DNA of 34,730 nt. Origin: an uncultured bacterium. GTDB lineage: Bacteria > Planctomycetota > Planctomycetia > Gemmatales > HRBIN36. Positions 16,797-26,791 of the stretch are shown here, piece by piece. The DNA is taken from assembly GCA_937858435.1 (NCBI GenBank), contig CALLZJ010000237.1, positions 1 through 34,730 on the forward strand, written 5' to 3'. A program made the translations under genes and the position numbers. How positions within the stretch are numbered: the stretch's first letter is position 1; every line of letters starts with the position of its first letter. Below the pieces are notes generated by a model. It ran no database searches. It had not been told where the DNA came from and worked only from the letters and a program-made list of their open reading frames with translations.

Positions 16797-16825
16797 ATTA
16801 CGCGCCACCCCGCCGATTCTGTCAA
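16797..16825 (-). promoter_or_regulatory. promoter of the WcaJ-type gene
   Basis: On the minus strand a perfect TTGACA (16825-16820) and CGTAAT (16802-16797) are 17 bases apart. The start would be near 16790, about 65 bases before the ATG at 16724. Confidence 0.55.
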
Positions 16826-16896
16826 GCCGGGTCGGGCGCTCACCGCCGGCCGGCCTGGGACTCGCGTTGACGAAACGAGTTGAATAGTCGGCCTAA

Positions 16897-18924
<2,028 letters not shown>

Positions 18925-18991
18925 TCATGGGCCGATGCGATGTGACGGGCGGGGCGGCCCGGCGGGACCGATCGGGGTGCCGCCGGGGCCC

Positions 18992-19198
18992 TCAGCGTTC
19001 GGGCTTCTGGTCGAAGCTCATGCTGAGCAGCCCCAATATCATCAAGAAGCCTACTTCCACCAGCAGCACGAGCCAACCATATTCCTGGAACCAAGGAGGC
19101 AAATGATCGAAGGGCAGACTGTAAGCAAAGCAGGTCACGAGGAACATGATGCTGCCGACTACCAACAGGCGGAAGAATAGTCGGCTCGATTCGGGCAT
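18992..19198 (-). CDS. small two-helix membrane protein
   Basis: A 68-residue protein with hydrophobic helices at about residues 7-27 and 40-60, a short loop rich in proline and aromatics between them (FDHLPPWFQEYGW), and a basic C-terminus. I do not recognise a family. The start lies three bases after the ndk stop, with GGAG nine bases upstream inside the end of ndk, so expression is probably coupled to ndk. The close spacing and the clean hydrophobic pattern are the reasons to accept such a short gene. Confidence 0.65.
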   Translation of the reverse strand: MPESSRLFFRLLVVGSIMFLVTCFAYSLPFDHLPPWFQEYGWLVLLVEVGFLMILGLLSMSFDQKPER

Positions 19199-19201
19199 GG
19201 G

Positions 19202-19657
19202 CTAGGCTCCGGTCAGCCAGTCGCGATCGACCGGCTGCCAATCGACCAACTCCTCGGGCTTGAACCACAGGGCGATTTCGGTCGCGGCCGAATCGGGGCT
19301 GTCGCTGGCATGGACCAGATTGTTCTGGATGCTCACCGCCAGGTCGCCGCGGATGGTGCCGATGGCCGCCTTCATCCCGTCGGTCGAGCCGATCAGGTTG
19401 CGGACATATTCGATCACGCTGGGCCCTTCCCAGACCATGGCCACCGTAGGGCCGCTCGTCAGGAACTGGACCAGCCCCGGGAAGAACTTCTTCTCCTTGT
19501 GCACCGCATAGTGCTGCTGCGCCAATGACTCGCTGGCCCGCAGAAACTTCAGCCCCACCAGCCGCAACCCCTTCTGTTCGAAGCGGGCGAACAGGGTGCC
19601 GATCAGGCGGCGCTGGACACAGTCGGGCTTGAAGAGAACCAAGGTGCGCTGCTGCAT
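19202..19657 (-). CDS. ndk: nucleoside diphosphate kinase
   Basis: A 151-residue cytoplasmic enzyme of the usual length that transfers the terminal phosphate of ATP to nucleoside diphosphates through a phosphohistidine. Visible motifs are the N-terminal TLVLFKPDCVQR (Lys10), the IRGDL loop (102-106) and the active site NNLVHASDS with His116. The HASDS form replaces the more common HGSDS. The start is the only plausible ATG before the conserved first strand. It heads a minus-strand group with the small membrane protein and ligA. A 15-base palindrome and a GC-rich hairpin lie 30-68 bases upstream. Confidence 0.96.
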   Translation of the reverse strand: MQQRTLVLFKPDCVQRRLIGTLFARFEQKGLRLVGLKFLRASESLAQQHYAVHKEKKFFPGLVQFLTSGPTVAMVWEGPSVIEYVRNLIGSTDGMKAAIGTIRGDLAVSIQNNLVHASDSPDSAATEIALWFKPEELVDWQPVDRDWLTGA

Positions 19658-19686
19658 GAGAATTCCTCGGGACGGATCGGCAGACC

Positions 19687-19725
19687 GCGGCCAGACTCCG
19701 GCCGCACCGTGGTCATGATATGACC
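19687..19725 (-). promoter_or_regulatory. inverted repeats upstream of ndk
   Basis: GGTCAT (19711-19716) and ATGACC (19720-19725) form a perfect 6-3-6 palindrome. Next to it GCGGCC (19687-19692) pairs with GGCCGC (19700-19705). They sit between the TIGR03067-like gene and ndk. The palindrome has the size of a dimeric repressor site and contains TATCAT on the minus strand, a possible -10 element. The hairpin lacks a T-run. Confidence 0.35.
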
Positions 19726-19765
19726 GCCGGGCGATTGGACCGCTTTGGTTCGAACCCCGGACGGG

Positions 19766-20230
19766 TCAGCGCTGGGGCGGGGCGTCCGGCTTGACCCGCT
19801 GTAAGACGACCAGGGTCGTTCCCGCGGCCGGATCGCTCCGAAACTCCGTGGGCCGAGCGGGGATGTCGGGATTGGCCGGCACGCATAAGGTGAGCGTGTC
19901 GCCCTCGATCTTGTAGATGCCGAGCAGCGTCACCTGGGGCTTGTCGGCCTCGGCCTTGAGGCGGAAGTCGATGGTCCGGGGCGTGCGCGAGCCATCCAGT
20001 CGCAGCGTCGCTTCACGCCGCATGTCCGCAGGACCGAAGGTGACCTGACTGCCCTTGGCCTCGAACAGAAACTGCAGCTTCTCGACCTCACTCTGAATCA
20101 GGCGCCGACCCTGGACTTCGATGCTCGAGGCAGTCCACCGGCCTTGCAGCAAGTTCAGGTCGTTGCTGTCTGGCGTCTGCCCCGCAGCACTCAGCACCAG
20201 GAACAACATTCCCATCCAAGCGGTCTTCAT
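19766..20230 (-). CDS. secreted TIGR03067-domain protein
   Basis: A 154-residue exported protein of a family that is greatly expanded in planctomycetes. Residues 1-18 are a signal peptide. The mature part shows the typical order: LNLLQGRWTASSIEVQGR, a central strand set, YKIEGDTLTLCVP, and the closing RPTEFRSDPAAGTTLVVLQRVK region, which is diagnostic. The fold is thought to be lipocalin-like; ligand and function are unknown. The start has GGAGGACTGAC directly before the ATG, a good ribosome-binding site. It seems to be transcribed alone, since ndk follows after 108 bases containing inverted repeats. Confidence 0.85.
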   Translation of the reverse strand: MKTAWMGMLFLVLSAAGQTPDSNDLNLLQGRWTASSIEVQGRRLIQSEVEKLQFLFEAKGSQVTFGPADMRREATLRLDGSRTPRTIDFRLKAEADKPQVTLLGIYKIEGDTLTLCVPANPDIPARPTEFRSDPAAGTTLVVLQRVKPDAPPQR

Positions 20231-20808
20231 GTCAGTCCTCCATGCGTTGCCCCGAATCGCCCGTTCGCTGGAATTCTCGGAGATTCACAGTCGCCGTGCA
20301 AGTCCGAACCCCAGCGATCTGCCGCGGTGGGTCCGCCAAGAGAGCTTGGCACCATTCCCAGGCCTCGCCACGGGGGTTCTGCGGTGCCTCCAGGGCTCGC
20401 CGACAGGGGTTTCAGGACCGATCGACGGGGTCTCCAGGGCTCGCCACGGGGTCTCCACGCTTCTGGGCGCTAGCGCCAGAGCTTTCCAGAGGGTCGCCAC
20501 GAGGGGGTTTGGCGCTCTTGGACGCTCGCGCCACGTGGATTTCACTGGGTTTCAGGGCCATGCCACGCCTCCAGGCGCCGGGGGCGGGGCTCGGGACAGC
20601 GGTCCGCGCTCACCCCGCCGCCCAACTGACCGCTCGGTCAAACTCCGCAGCCTACCATAATGCGCGGACGTTCACATAGGTCGGTTGTGGGCGTCCTTTC
20701 GGCGTGCGTTCGAGCCCCATTCATGCCCAAGCTCCTCGCGCCGCCGTCGGGCGGAGAGGGGCCTGGAGAGTTCATCAAGAGCAGCCGACGCTGACCGGAA
20801 CCAGCCGG
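20231..20808. other. 578-base region without a convincing gene
   Basis: Several short frames cross this stretch on both strands, but none has a family-like sequence or a good start. Its main content is the degenerate tandem repeat at 20358-20560. The palindrome GGCGCTAGCGCC (20467-20478) lies within it. The right part (20600-20808) is the 3' flank of the DUF1501 gene; I see no terminator there. Confidence 0.5.
20358..20560. repeat. degenerate short tandem repeat, about 21-22 base period
   Basis: Related units resembling CCAGGGCTCGCCACGGGGTT start at 20358, 20390, 20412, 20434 and about 20486, with a more distant one near 20551. The three at 20390-20455 are directly adjacent with a 21-22 base period; the others are separated by 10-30 bases. 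Two GGCGC...GCGCC hairpins lie among them. Read on the minus strand the adjacent units give seven-residue repeats beginning ETP, but no gene start supports translation. The spacers are not of constant length, so this is not CRISPR. Confidence 0.55.
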
Positions 20809-22107
20809 CTAGCTGAACAACTCGCCGATGGGCTTGCCGCCGTCCACCAGCTTGATCGGCCGGCCTTCTTGGCTGTGGAGTTCCTTGCGCGGGTCGATGT
20901 CGAGGGCTCGATAGATCGTGCAGAAAAGGTCTTGCACGGTGACGGGACGGTCGGCGACGGTCCGGCCTTCCTTGTCGGAGGCACCGATGACCTGGCCGCC
21001 CTTGATCCCCGCCCCGGCCAGGGCCACGCTGAAGCAGCGCGGGTAGTGGTCGCGGCCCGTCCGGGGGTTGATCACCGGGGTGCGGCCAAACTCGCCCATC
21101 CAGATGACCAGGGTCTTGTCGAGCCGGCCCCGGTCGTGCAGGTCGGCCAGCAGGGTAGCAAAGGCCGGGTCGTTCACGCCGGCCAGCCGCTTCACCCGGT
21201 TGAAGTTGTCTTCATGGGTGTCCCAGCCATTCTGGTTGACCTCGACGAAGGTCACGCCCCCTTCGACCAGCCGCCGGGCCAGCAAGCAGCCCTGGCCGAA
21301 GTTGTTCTGGCCATAGCGGGTGCGGATGCTCTCCGGCTCCTCGGAGAGGTCGAACGCCTTCAGCCGCGGACTGAGGACCATCTGCGCCGCCGACTTGAGC
21401 AGGGCCGACTGCTCGTTGACCCGCACCTCGCCGCCGGCCCGGGCAAAGTCGTTTTGCAGCTTGTCCATGAGAGTGAGGCGCCGCTGCAAGCGGTCGGCAT
21501 CGACGCCGGGGGGCAGTTCGACGTCAAACGGCATGCGATTGGGATCGTTGACCAAGAACGGATTGAAAGCCGTGCCCAGGTAACTGGCCGAGTACCGAGC
21601 ATTGCCACCGACAGCGACGTAGTGGGGCAGATCGAAGGTCGGGTCGCAGAGTTCGCTGGCGACGATGGAACCCACGCCGGGATACTTGACGCTGCCGCTG
21701 GGGACGTAGCCCGTGTGGAGGAAGTACTGGGCCCGTTCATGGTTGCCCTCGCGGCTGGTCATGGAGCGGATGAAGGCGAGGTGGCGTGCCTGCCGCGCCA
21801 CGTTCTCCCAGCCCTCAGCAATCTCGATGCCGGGCACGGAAGTCTTGATCGCCTGGGTCGGTCCGCCGGTTGGGGCGCCGGGCTTGGGGTCCCATGTTTC
21901 AAACTGGCTCGGAGCGCCGCGCTGGAAGAGGAGAATGCAGGCCAGCCCCTTGCGGCGGAGCTGGGCCGCCTCGGCCCGGACCGCATCCATCCAGCTCAGG
22001 GAGCCGGCCACGGCCGCGGAGCCGACGGCCACGTGCCGCAGGAACGAACGCCGATGGATCACGCCGCCGTCGGCGGAGACATTCACGTGCAGGTTATGGG
22101 TCAGCAT
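20809..22107 (-). CDS. DUF1501 protein with Tat signal
   Basis: A 432-residue exported protein. A twin-arginine signal is visible (HRRSFLRHVAVG, Arg19-Arg20) followed by a hydrophobic stretch to about residue 36. The body is a DUF1501 domain: ACILLFQRGAPSQFETWDPKP, then RSMTSREGNHERA, the GWDTHEDN segment and the closing WMGEFGRTP...GRDHYPRCFS region. The fold is alkaline-phosphatase/sulfatase-like and the proteins may be hydrolases, but the substrate is not established. It follows the DUF1549/DUF1553 gene by 46 bases on the same strand; such pairs are a hallmark of planctomycete genomes and are probably co-transcribed. Confidence 0.93.
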   Translation of the reverse strand: MLTHNLHVNVSADGGVIHRRSFLRHVAVGSAAVAGSLSWMDAVRAEAAQLRRKGLACILLFQRGAPSQFETWDPKPGAPTGGPTQAIKTSVPGIEIAEGWENVARQARHLAFIRSMTSREGNHERAQYFLHTGYVPSGSVKYPGVGSIVASELCDPTFDLPHYVAVGGNARYSASYLGTAFNPFLVNDPNRMPFDVELPPGVDADRLQRRLTLMDKLQNDFARAGGEVRVNEQSALLKSAAQMVLSPRLKAFDLSEEPESIRTRYGQNNFGQGCLLARRLVEGGVTFVEVNQNGWDTHEDNFNRVKRLAGVNDPAFATLLADLHDRGRLDKTLVIWMGEFGRTPVINPRTGRDHYPRCFSVALAGAGIKGGQVIGASDKEGRTVADRPVTVQDLFCTIYRALDIDPRKELHSQEGRPIKLVDGGKPIGELFS

Positions 22108-22153
22108 GGTCGGGACTCCTCAGCAGTCGCTGTCGGGAAGGACCGCAGCACGG

Positions 22154-23896
22154 TTAGCGGCGAGTGGCGAACTCCGCGGAGTTGATGAGACACCAGAGAA
22201 TGTCCTCAAAGCCTGCCGCCCGACTGGGGCTGGTGCGCAGATGGTCGAGGCAGGCCTGTACCTCGCGGCTGGTCGGCTTCCGAGCCAGGACCCGCAGGTA
22301 GAGGGCCCGCAGGGCCTCGTCGTCGTCCGCGTGTTGCCGCAGGAGTTCGGCCAGGATCGTGGGGCCCGAGGCCCGCAGCTTCTCCTGGATGAGGCGGTTG
22401 TTCATCAGCATGAGCGCCTGGGGGACAGTTCCTTCAACGGGGGCGGGCTTGGGCGAGGGATCGAAGCTGAAGGTGGCGGCGAAGAGCCGGTCCCCGTTCT
22501 GGGCGAAGGGGTTGGCGGGCGGTCGGGCCGGCCGGCGCTGGTCGCGGACCCGGCCCGTCTGCTCGACGCCACCCACAGTCTGGACCAAAGCAGTCCAGAG
22601 GTCCTCGGCCCGGAGGCGCGTGGGATAGTTGGCCGTGAAACGCAGATGCTCGTCGGGTGCCTGGCCCGTTCGCGCTTGTCGCTGGTAGGCCTCGCTGTTG
22701 AGGATCAGGCGATAGAGTCCCCGGATGTCGAAGTCGGTCGCGCGAAGATGGGCAGCCAGGGCGAGCAGGACTTCGGGATAGGTCGCCTCCTGGAGCGGGC
22801 CCAGGTTGTCGACAGGCTGATAGAAGCCCTGACCCATCAGGTTGGCCCAGGTGCGATTGGCAAAGGCAGCGGCGAACCAGTAGTTGGTCGGCTTGGTGAT
22901 GAAGTCGGCCAGGGCCTGCCGGCGCTCCGCATCCGGTCGGCCGGGCGGCAGCGCCTCGCCGGTGATGAAGCGGGGATGGGTCAGCGTGCGGCGGCTGGGA
23001 TCGCGGGCGTCCGGCATCTGGTGCTCGCCGCGGGGCAGGCTGGCCACCCGCAGGGCCACTGGCTGGCGGGTGTTCGGATCGTTCACCCGCTGCTCCCGCA
23101 TCCGGGCGAAGAAGGCAGCGAACTGGTGGAACTGTTCGTGCTTCCAGATGTCGCTCGGGTGGTCGTGGCATTGGGCACACTGAATCTGAATGCCGAGGAA
23201 GACGCGGGAGGTGGCGGCAGCACGCTCGTTGATGGCGTCGTTGCCCATATGGGCCAGTAGGAAAAAGCTCGCGCCGTTGGGCTCGACCTTGACCTCGTCG
23301 CTGATCTGGCGTGGGTTCTGACCGCGTGGGAAGAGCAGGTCGCCCCGAGCCGTGATGATCCCCCGGGCGATCTCCGACCAACTCTGCTCTGACTTCATCT
23401 GTTCGAAGAGCCATTCCTCGAACTGCCGATCCGCGACCCGAATGCGGGTCTCGTTGAGAAGGGCGCTGACCACGCCCCGCCACTCACTCGCCCAGTGGCG
23501 CGCGAACTCGTCGCTCGCCAGCAGGCGGTCGATGAGCTTGGCCCGCTTCTGTGGATCAGCGTCGGTGCTGAATTGCTGAACCTCGGAGCCGCTCGGCAGC
23601 CGGCCCACCGTGTCCAGGAGCACGCGGCGGAGGAACTGCTCGTCGGTAGTTCGCGGCGACGGCGACAGCTCATCTTCCTTCTGGTAGCCGAGTAGCAGGG
23701 CGTCGAGTTCGGCCGAAGTAAGCGGCTTGATTTCCGCCTGTTCCCAGGCGGGCGGCATGACCGAGACGCCGTCCGACTTGGGCGGCGTGGGGTAGACCGG
23801 CTTCTTGTCGTCCGCGGCCAGGGGGAGGGCCAGGAGTCCCAAGAGTAAACCAGCCAAGAGGTTACGCTGGAGGGCCGACGTGCGGATTCGCTTCAT
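22154..23896 (-). CDS. secreted DUF1549/DUF1553 protein
   Basis: A 580-residue exported protein. Residues 1-28 are a signal peptide, which fixes the start at ATG 23896; the 36-codon upstream extension is not family-like. The DUF1549 domain begins near residue 75 (TTDEQFLRRVLLDTVGRLPS) and carries one haem-type motif CAQCHDH (240-246). DUF1553 follows from about residue 315 to the end. Unlike the related protein at the right end of the window it lacks an N-terminal planctomycete cytochrome domain. The family is nearly confined to planctomycetes and relatives; polysaccharide breakdown or electron transfer have been suggested for it. It is probably co-transcribed with the DUF1501 gene that follows. 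Confidence 0.92.
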   Translation of the reverse strand: MKRIRTSALQRNLLAGLLLGLLALPLAADDKKPVYPTPPKSDGVSVMPPAWEQAEIKPLTSAELDALLLGYQKEDELSPSPRTTDEQFLRRVLLDTVGRLPSGSEVQQFSTDADPQKRAKLIDRLLASDEFARHWASEWRGVVSALLNETRIRVADRQFEEWLFEQMKSEQSWSEIARGIITARGDLLFPRGQNPRQISDEVKVEPNGASFFLLAHMGNDAINERAAATSRVFLGIQIQCAQCHDHPSDIWKHEQFHQFAAFFARMREQRVNDPNTRQPVALRVASLPRGEHQMPDARDPSRRTLTHPRFITGEALPPGRPDAERRQALADFITKPTNYWFAAAFANRTWANLMGQGFYQPVDNLGPLQEATYPEVLLALAAHLRATDFDIRGLYRLILNSEAYQRQARTGQAPDEHLRFTANYPTRLRAEDLWTALVQTVGGVEQTGRVRDQRRPARPPANPFAQNGDRLFAATFSFDPSPKPAPVEGTVPQALMLMNNRLIQEKLRASGPTILAELLRQHADDDEALRALYLRVLARKPTSREVQACLDHLRTSPSRAAGFEDILWCLINSAEFATRR

Positions 23897-23950
23897 GGCA
23901 AGCACCGGGTTCCGCCAGAGAAGTTGGAGGGAACAGCGTCTATGTGCCTC

Positions 23951-23975
23951 AAACCCCGGACACCGCTCCGGGTTT
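23951..23975. other. hairpin in the divergent intergenic region
   Basis: AAACCC...GGA (23951-23960, with one extra C) pairs with TCCGGGTTT (23967-23975): nine pairs with a single bulge and a six-base loop. It lies about 55-80 bases before the DUF1549 gene start and would be in its leader if transcription begins further right. No known element is recognised. Confidence 0.35.
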
Positions 23976-24114
23976 CGCTCCGAGATCGGGCCGGGCCAGC
24001 CCATTCCTTCCTTTCCCGGGTTGACTCGGTCTGATTAGAATAGTGGAGTTGGCGGCGGTCGGACCCAGGAACCGGCCGGCCTGGATTGTCATGGTTCGGC
24101 ACGACTGGATCGTC

Positions 24115-25056
24115 ATGCCCCGAGATTACTACGAAGTGCTGGGCGTCGCCCGTTCGGCGACGGCCGATCAGATCAAGGCCGCCTACCACAAGCTGGCCAA
24201 GAAGCACCATCCGGATCGCAACCCGGGTGACAAGGAGGCGGCGGCCAAGTTCAAGGAGATTCAGCAGGCCTATGACGTGATCGGCGACGCCGACAAGCGG
24301 AAGAAGTACGATCAGTTCGGCCCCGCCTTCGAGCAGATGGGCGCGGGCGGTCCCGGCGGCGGGGGCCCGGGTTCGGGGCAGGGACCGTTCCACTTTCGCT
24401 GGGGGAGCGGCAGCGGGCCAGAAGTTGAGGGCGTCGACCCGAGCGTGATGGAGTCGCTCTTCGAGCAGATGTTCGGCGGTGCGGGTGGTGGCGGGAGGGC
24501 GGCCGGAGGCCGGGCCCGGGGCGGACGGCGAGGCGGAGGCTTCACGCCACCGCCAGACGTCGAGCATGCCGTGGAGATTGACTTCTTGATGGCGGCCCGG
24601 GGCGGCACGGTGGAGATCCTCGGCCCCCAGGGGCAGCGGGTCAGTGCTCGCATACCCTCCGGCATCGAGGACGGTCAGACGCTGCGGCTGCGTGAGCAGG
24701 GCGTCGCGGGCGGCGACCTCAAGCTCAAGGTCCGGGTGCGGCCGCACCCGCAGTTCCGCCGCGAAGGGCCGGACCTGATCGTGCGGCTGCCGCTGACTCT
24801 GGGCGAGGCGGTGCTGGGGGGCAAAGTCGACGTGCCGACGCTCGACGGCGTCATCACCCTGACCGTGCCGCCTGGAACTTCCAGCGGCAAACGGCTGCGG
24901 TTGCGAGGCCAGGGGCTGCCCAACCCCGGCGGCGGTAAGGGCGACCTGTTTGCCGAGGTCCAGATCGTCGTGCCGGAGAAGATCAAGGAGGAGAGCCGGG
25001 AGCTGATCCGCGAGTTCATGAAGCAGAATCCCCATGACCCACGCTCCCGAACCTGA
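24115..25056 (+). CDS. CbpA-type DnaJ co-chaperone without zinc finger
   Basis: A 313-residue cytoplasmic J-domain protein that should stimulate DnaK ATPase and hand over unfolded substrates. The J domain covers residues 4-68 with HPD at 32-34. A glycine-rich linker (about 79-145) follows, then the two beta-domains of DnaJ C (about 150-300: EIDFLMAARGGTVEI ... GKRLRLRGQGLPNPGGGKGDL). The CXXCXGXG zinc-finger repeats of true DnaJ are absent, so it is of the CbpA type. ATG 24115 gives the standard MPRDYYEVLGV opening; an ATG eight codons earlier is possible, and neither has a strong ribosome-binding site. It is the first gene of a plus-strand operon and overlaps rnpA by 23 bases. Confidence 0.93.
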   Translation: MPRDYYEVLGVARSATADQIKAAYHKLAKKHHPDRNPGDKEAAAKFKEIQQAYDVIGDADKRKKYDQFGPAFEQMGAGGPGGGGPGSGQGPFHFRWGSGSGPEVEGVDPSVMESLFEQMFGGAGGGGRAAGGRARGGRRGGGFTPPPDVEHAVEIDFLMAARGGTVEILGPQGQRVSARIPSGIEDGQTLRLREQGVAGGDLKLKVRVRPHPQFRREGPDLIVRLPLTLGEAVLGGKVDVPTLDGVITLTVPPGTSSGKRLRLRGQGLPNPGGGKGDLFAEVQIVVPEKIKEESRELIREFMKQNPHDPRSRT

Positions 25057-25432
25057 GCCGCGGCGGCCGGGCGACCAGCGTCTGCGGCATGAGGAGCGGC
25101 TGCGGGGCAAGCGGGTCTTCGACGCCATCTTCGCCGACCGCTGCAGTGTCCGCGACGACCGCCTGGTGGCCTATGGACGGCGGAACGGCCTCAACGTGAC
25201 ACGGCTGGGCGTGGCCGTGGGGCGGCGTTTCGGGTCGGCCGTGCACCGAAATCGTCGCAAGCGGCTGCTGAGGGAAGCGTTTCGCCAGTGCAAGACGCGG
25301 CTGCCGGTTGGGCTGGACCTGGTGCTCTTGCCCGCCACAGCCGAGGAGCTGGAATGGAGCGACCTGGTGGCCCGATTGCCGGCATTGGTCAGCCGGCTGG
25401 CCCGGCGGCTCGAAGCGAGGGCCCAGCCATGA
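25034..25432 (+). CDS. rnpA: ribonuclease P protein component
   Basis: A 132-residue basic protein that binds the catalytic RNase P RNA and helps 5' tRNA maturation. Family features are clear: [12 protein letters not shown] (near 22-33), [17 protein letters not shown] (about 57-73) and the RNR signature [13 protein letters not shown] (72-84). The N-terminus is a little longer than usual. The start lies inside the end of the dnaJ-type gene, and the stop overlaps the yidD start (ATGA). In most bacteria rnpA follows rpmH near dnaA; here the usual yidD neighbour is kept, but a J-protein gene stands upstream. Confidence 0.92.
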   Translation: MTHAPEPEPRRPGDQRLRHEERLRGKRVFDAIFADRCSVRDDRLVAYGRRNGLNVTRLGVAVGRRFGSAVHRNRRKRLLREAFRQCKTRLPVGLDLVLLPATAEELEWSDLVARLPALVSRLARRLEARAQP

Positions 25433-25671
25433 TCGGCCGCGCCGTCGACGGAGTGAGCTGGCTGGCGACGACGGCGATGGTCGGGGCCGTGCGCGTCTAC
25501 CAGTTCACGTTGAGCCCGCTGCTGGGGCCCTGCTGCCGCTTCCATCCCAGTTGCAGCCAGTACTTCATCCTGGCCGTTCGCAAGCATGGCCCCGTCGTGG
25601 GGGCAGCCAAGGGAGCCTGGCGCATCTGCCGCTGTCATCCCTGGAGTGCGGGAGGCTTCGATCCGCCATGA
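25429..25671 (+). CDS. yidD: membrane protein insertion efficiency factor YidD
   Basis: An 80-residue protein of the normal size. It has the family signature from [20 protein letters not shown] through [12 protein letters not shown] to [13 protein letters not shown], and the closing GGFDPP. It is thought to act at the cytoplasmic face of the membrane and help YidC-dependent insertion. Start and stop overlap the neighbouring genes as ATGA (25429-25432 and 25668-25671). The pairing with rnpA is widely conserved. Confidence 0.95.
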   Translation: MIGRAVDGVSWLATTAMVGAVRVYQFTLSPLLGPCCRFHPSCSQYFILAVRKHGPVVGAAKGAWRICRCHPWSAGGFDPP

Positions 25672-25997
25672 GAGACTGGTGGCGCTTCTGGGAACGGCAG
25701 GCGGCACGGGGTGCCCCCGTGTCCGTCGTCGTTTACAAGAATCCGCACTGCCCCTTGTGCGACGATGTCCTGGCGACCTTGGACCGGCTTGGCGATGAGT
25801 TCCCCATCGCACTGCAAGTCGTGGACAACGAGGCGGCTGAGGCGCCGGAGCCCTTCTATCTCGAAAACGCTCCGGTGGTGGCGGTCGCGGGCAAGGTCCG
25901 TCTGTGGGGCCGCATCGAACCGGGCTGGCTGCGCCGTGAGGTGCAAGCCGCCGCCCAGGGACGGAGCGAAAGCCAAGGCCGGGAAAGGGCCACGTGA
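25668..25997 (+). CDS. glutaredoxin-like (DUF836-type) thiol protein
   Basis: A 109-residue small thioredoxin-fold protein. The CXXC redox motif is CPLC (Cys28-Cys31) in [18 protein letters not shown], after the first strand VVVYK. The later [10 protein letters not shown] region takes the place of the cis-proline strand, and the C-terminal helix ends in a charged tail. Members of this group are assumed to reduce disulfides, but their partners are unknown. It overlaps yidD (ATGA) and the next gene (GTGA), so it belongs to the same operon. Confidence 0.8.
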   Translation: MRDWWRFWERQAARGAPVSVVVYKNPHCPLCDDVLATLDRLGDEFPIALQVVDNEAAEAPEPFYLENAPVVAVAGKVRLWGRIEPGWLRREVQAAAQGRSESQGRERAT

Positions 25998-26785
25998 CCA
26001 TGCTCCACAGAGTCTTCGAGATCGCGGCCGCCGTGCTGGCCCTCGCCGGTGCCGCCGTGGCATGGGGCGACGAGCAGCCGGTTGCCGGGCCGACGCGGGC
26101 CGCAGCTCAGCAAGCGGCTTTGACGGCGACGCTGCGGCCGCTGCTGCAGGCGGCCTTGCCCACCCCGCTTTACCAGAAGAGCGATCGCTGGGGCGACACC
26201 CGCCCCACGCCCAACGGCGTCAAGTGGCGTGGCCAAGGGCTGCGTGTCCGACCCGAAGTCCAGTTCAGCGATAAGAACCATGGCCGCTGGCAACGGCTCC
26301 GCGTCGAGGGGCAGGGGCTGCCAGACACGCTCGTTTTCCAGGTGTACAACCTGCATTCACCCAGTCCCGACCGCCGGGCCTTCGAGGTCTTCGCGGGCTT
26401 GCCGGTGCGCCTGATTTATGAGGAGCAGCGGTGGGAGAGCGGCGTGCGGCTCTACAGCACCGAGGTCAGAGCCCGAGCCCGTGTTGCCGTCGTGCTGAAG
26501 TGCGAGACCCGTATCAATCTCGGTTTCCGTGGCCTGATGCCCGACGTGGCCCTCCGGCTGGACATCACGGACCTGAACGTTGGGTATGACGGCCTGTCGT
26601 TCGAGCACGTCGCCGGTGTCGGCGGCGAGGCGGCTGAGCAGTGGGGCCGGCTGCTCGTCGGCGTGTTGCGCCAGGGCAAGCCCTCCATCGAACGCGATCT
26701 CCGGCAGCGGATCGAGGAGGCATTGCTGCGGGCCGTCCGCAAGAAGGAACTGCAAGTCCGCCTCAGCCAGCTCTGGGGGGCCTAG
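25994..26785 (+). CDS. exported protein of unknown function
   Basis: A 263-residue protein with an N-terminal signal peptide (about residues 1-25). The start is the GTG at 25994, overlapping the previous stop as GTGA; an ATG two codons later would give almost the same protein. The mature part is mainly beta-rich in the middle (RLRVEGQGLPDTLVFQVYN, then FAGLPVRLIYEEQRWE) and ends in amphipathic helices with many charged residues (about 215-260). I do not recognise a family. Its location between a thiol protein gene and uvrC suggests co-transcription only; there is no functional link to read from it. Confidence 0.8.
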   Translation: MTMLHRVFEIAAAVLALAGAAVAWGDEQPVAGPTRAAAQQAALTATLRPLLQAALPTPLYQKSDRWGDTRPTPNGVKWRGQGLRVRPEVQFSDKNHGRWQRLRVEGQGLPDTLVFQVYNLHSPSPDRRAFEVFAGLPVRLIYEEQRWESGVRLYSTEVRARARVAVVLKCETRINLGFRGLMPDVALRLDITDLNVGYDGLSFEHVAGVGGEAAEQWGRLLVGVLRQGKPSIERDLRQRIEEALLRAVRKKELQVRLSQLWGA

Positions 26786-26791
26786 CTCGGC

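Noticed and set aside
20358-20560. CRISPR-like array
   Set aside because: Units are degenerate and spacers are irregular or absent; no cas genes are in the window.
20704-22185. Plus-strand open frame of 493 codons
   Set aside because: It is antisense to the DUF1501 gene and has no family-like sequence.
24021-24041. TTGACT and TAGAAT as a promoter of the dnaJ-type operon
   Set aside because: The two boxes are only nine bases apart, too close for a sigma-70-type promoter.
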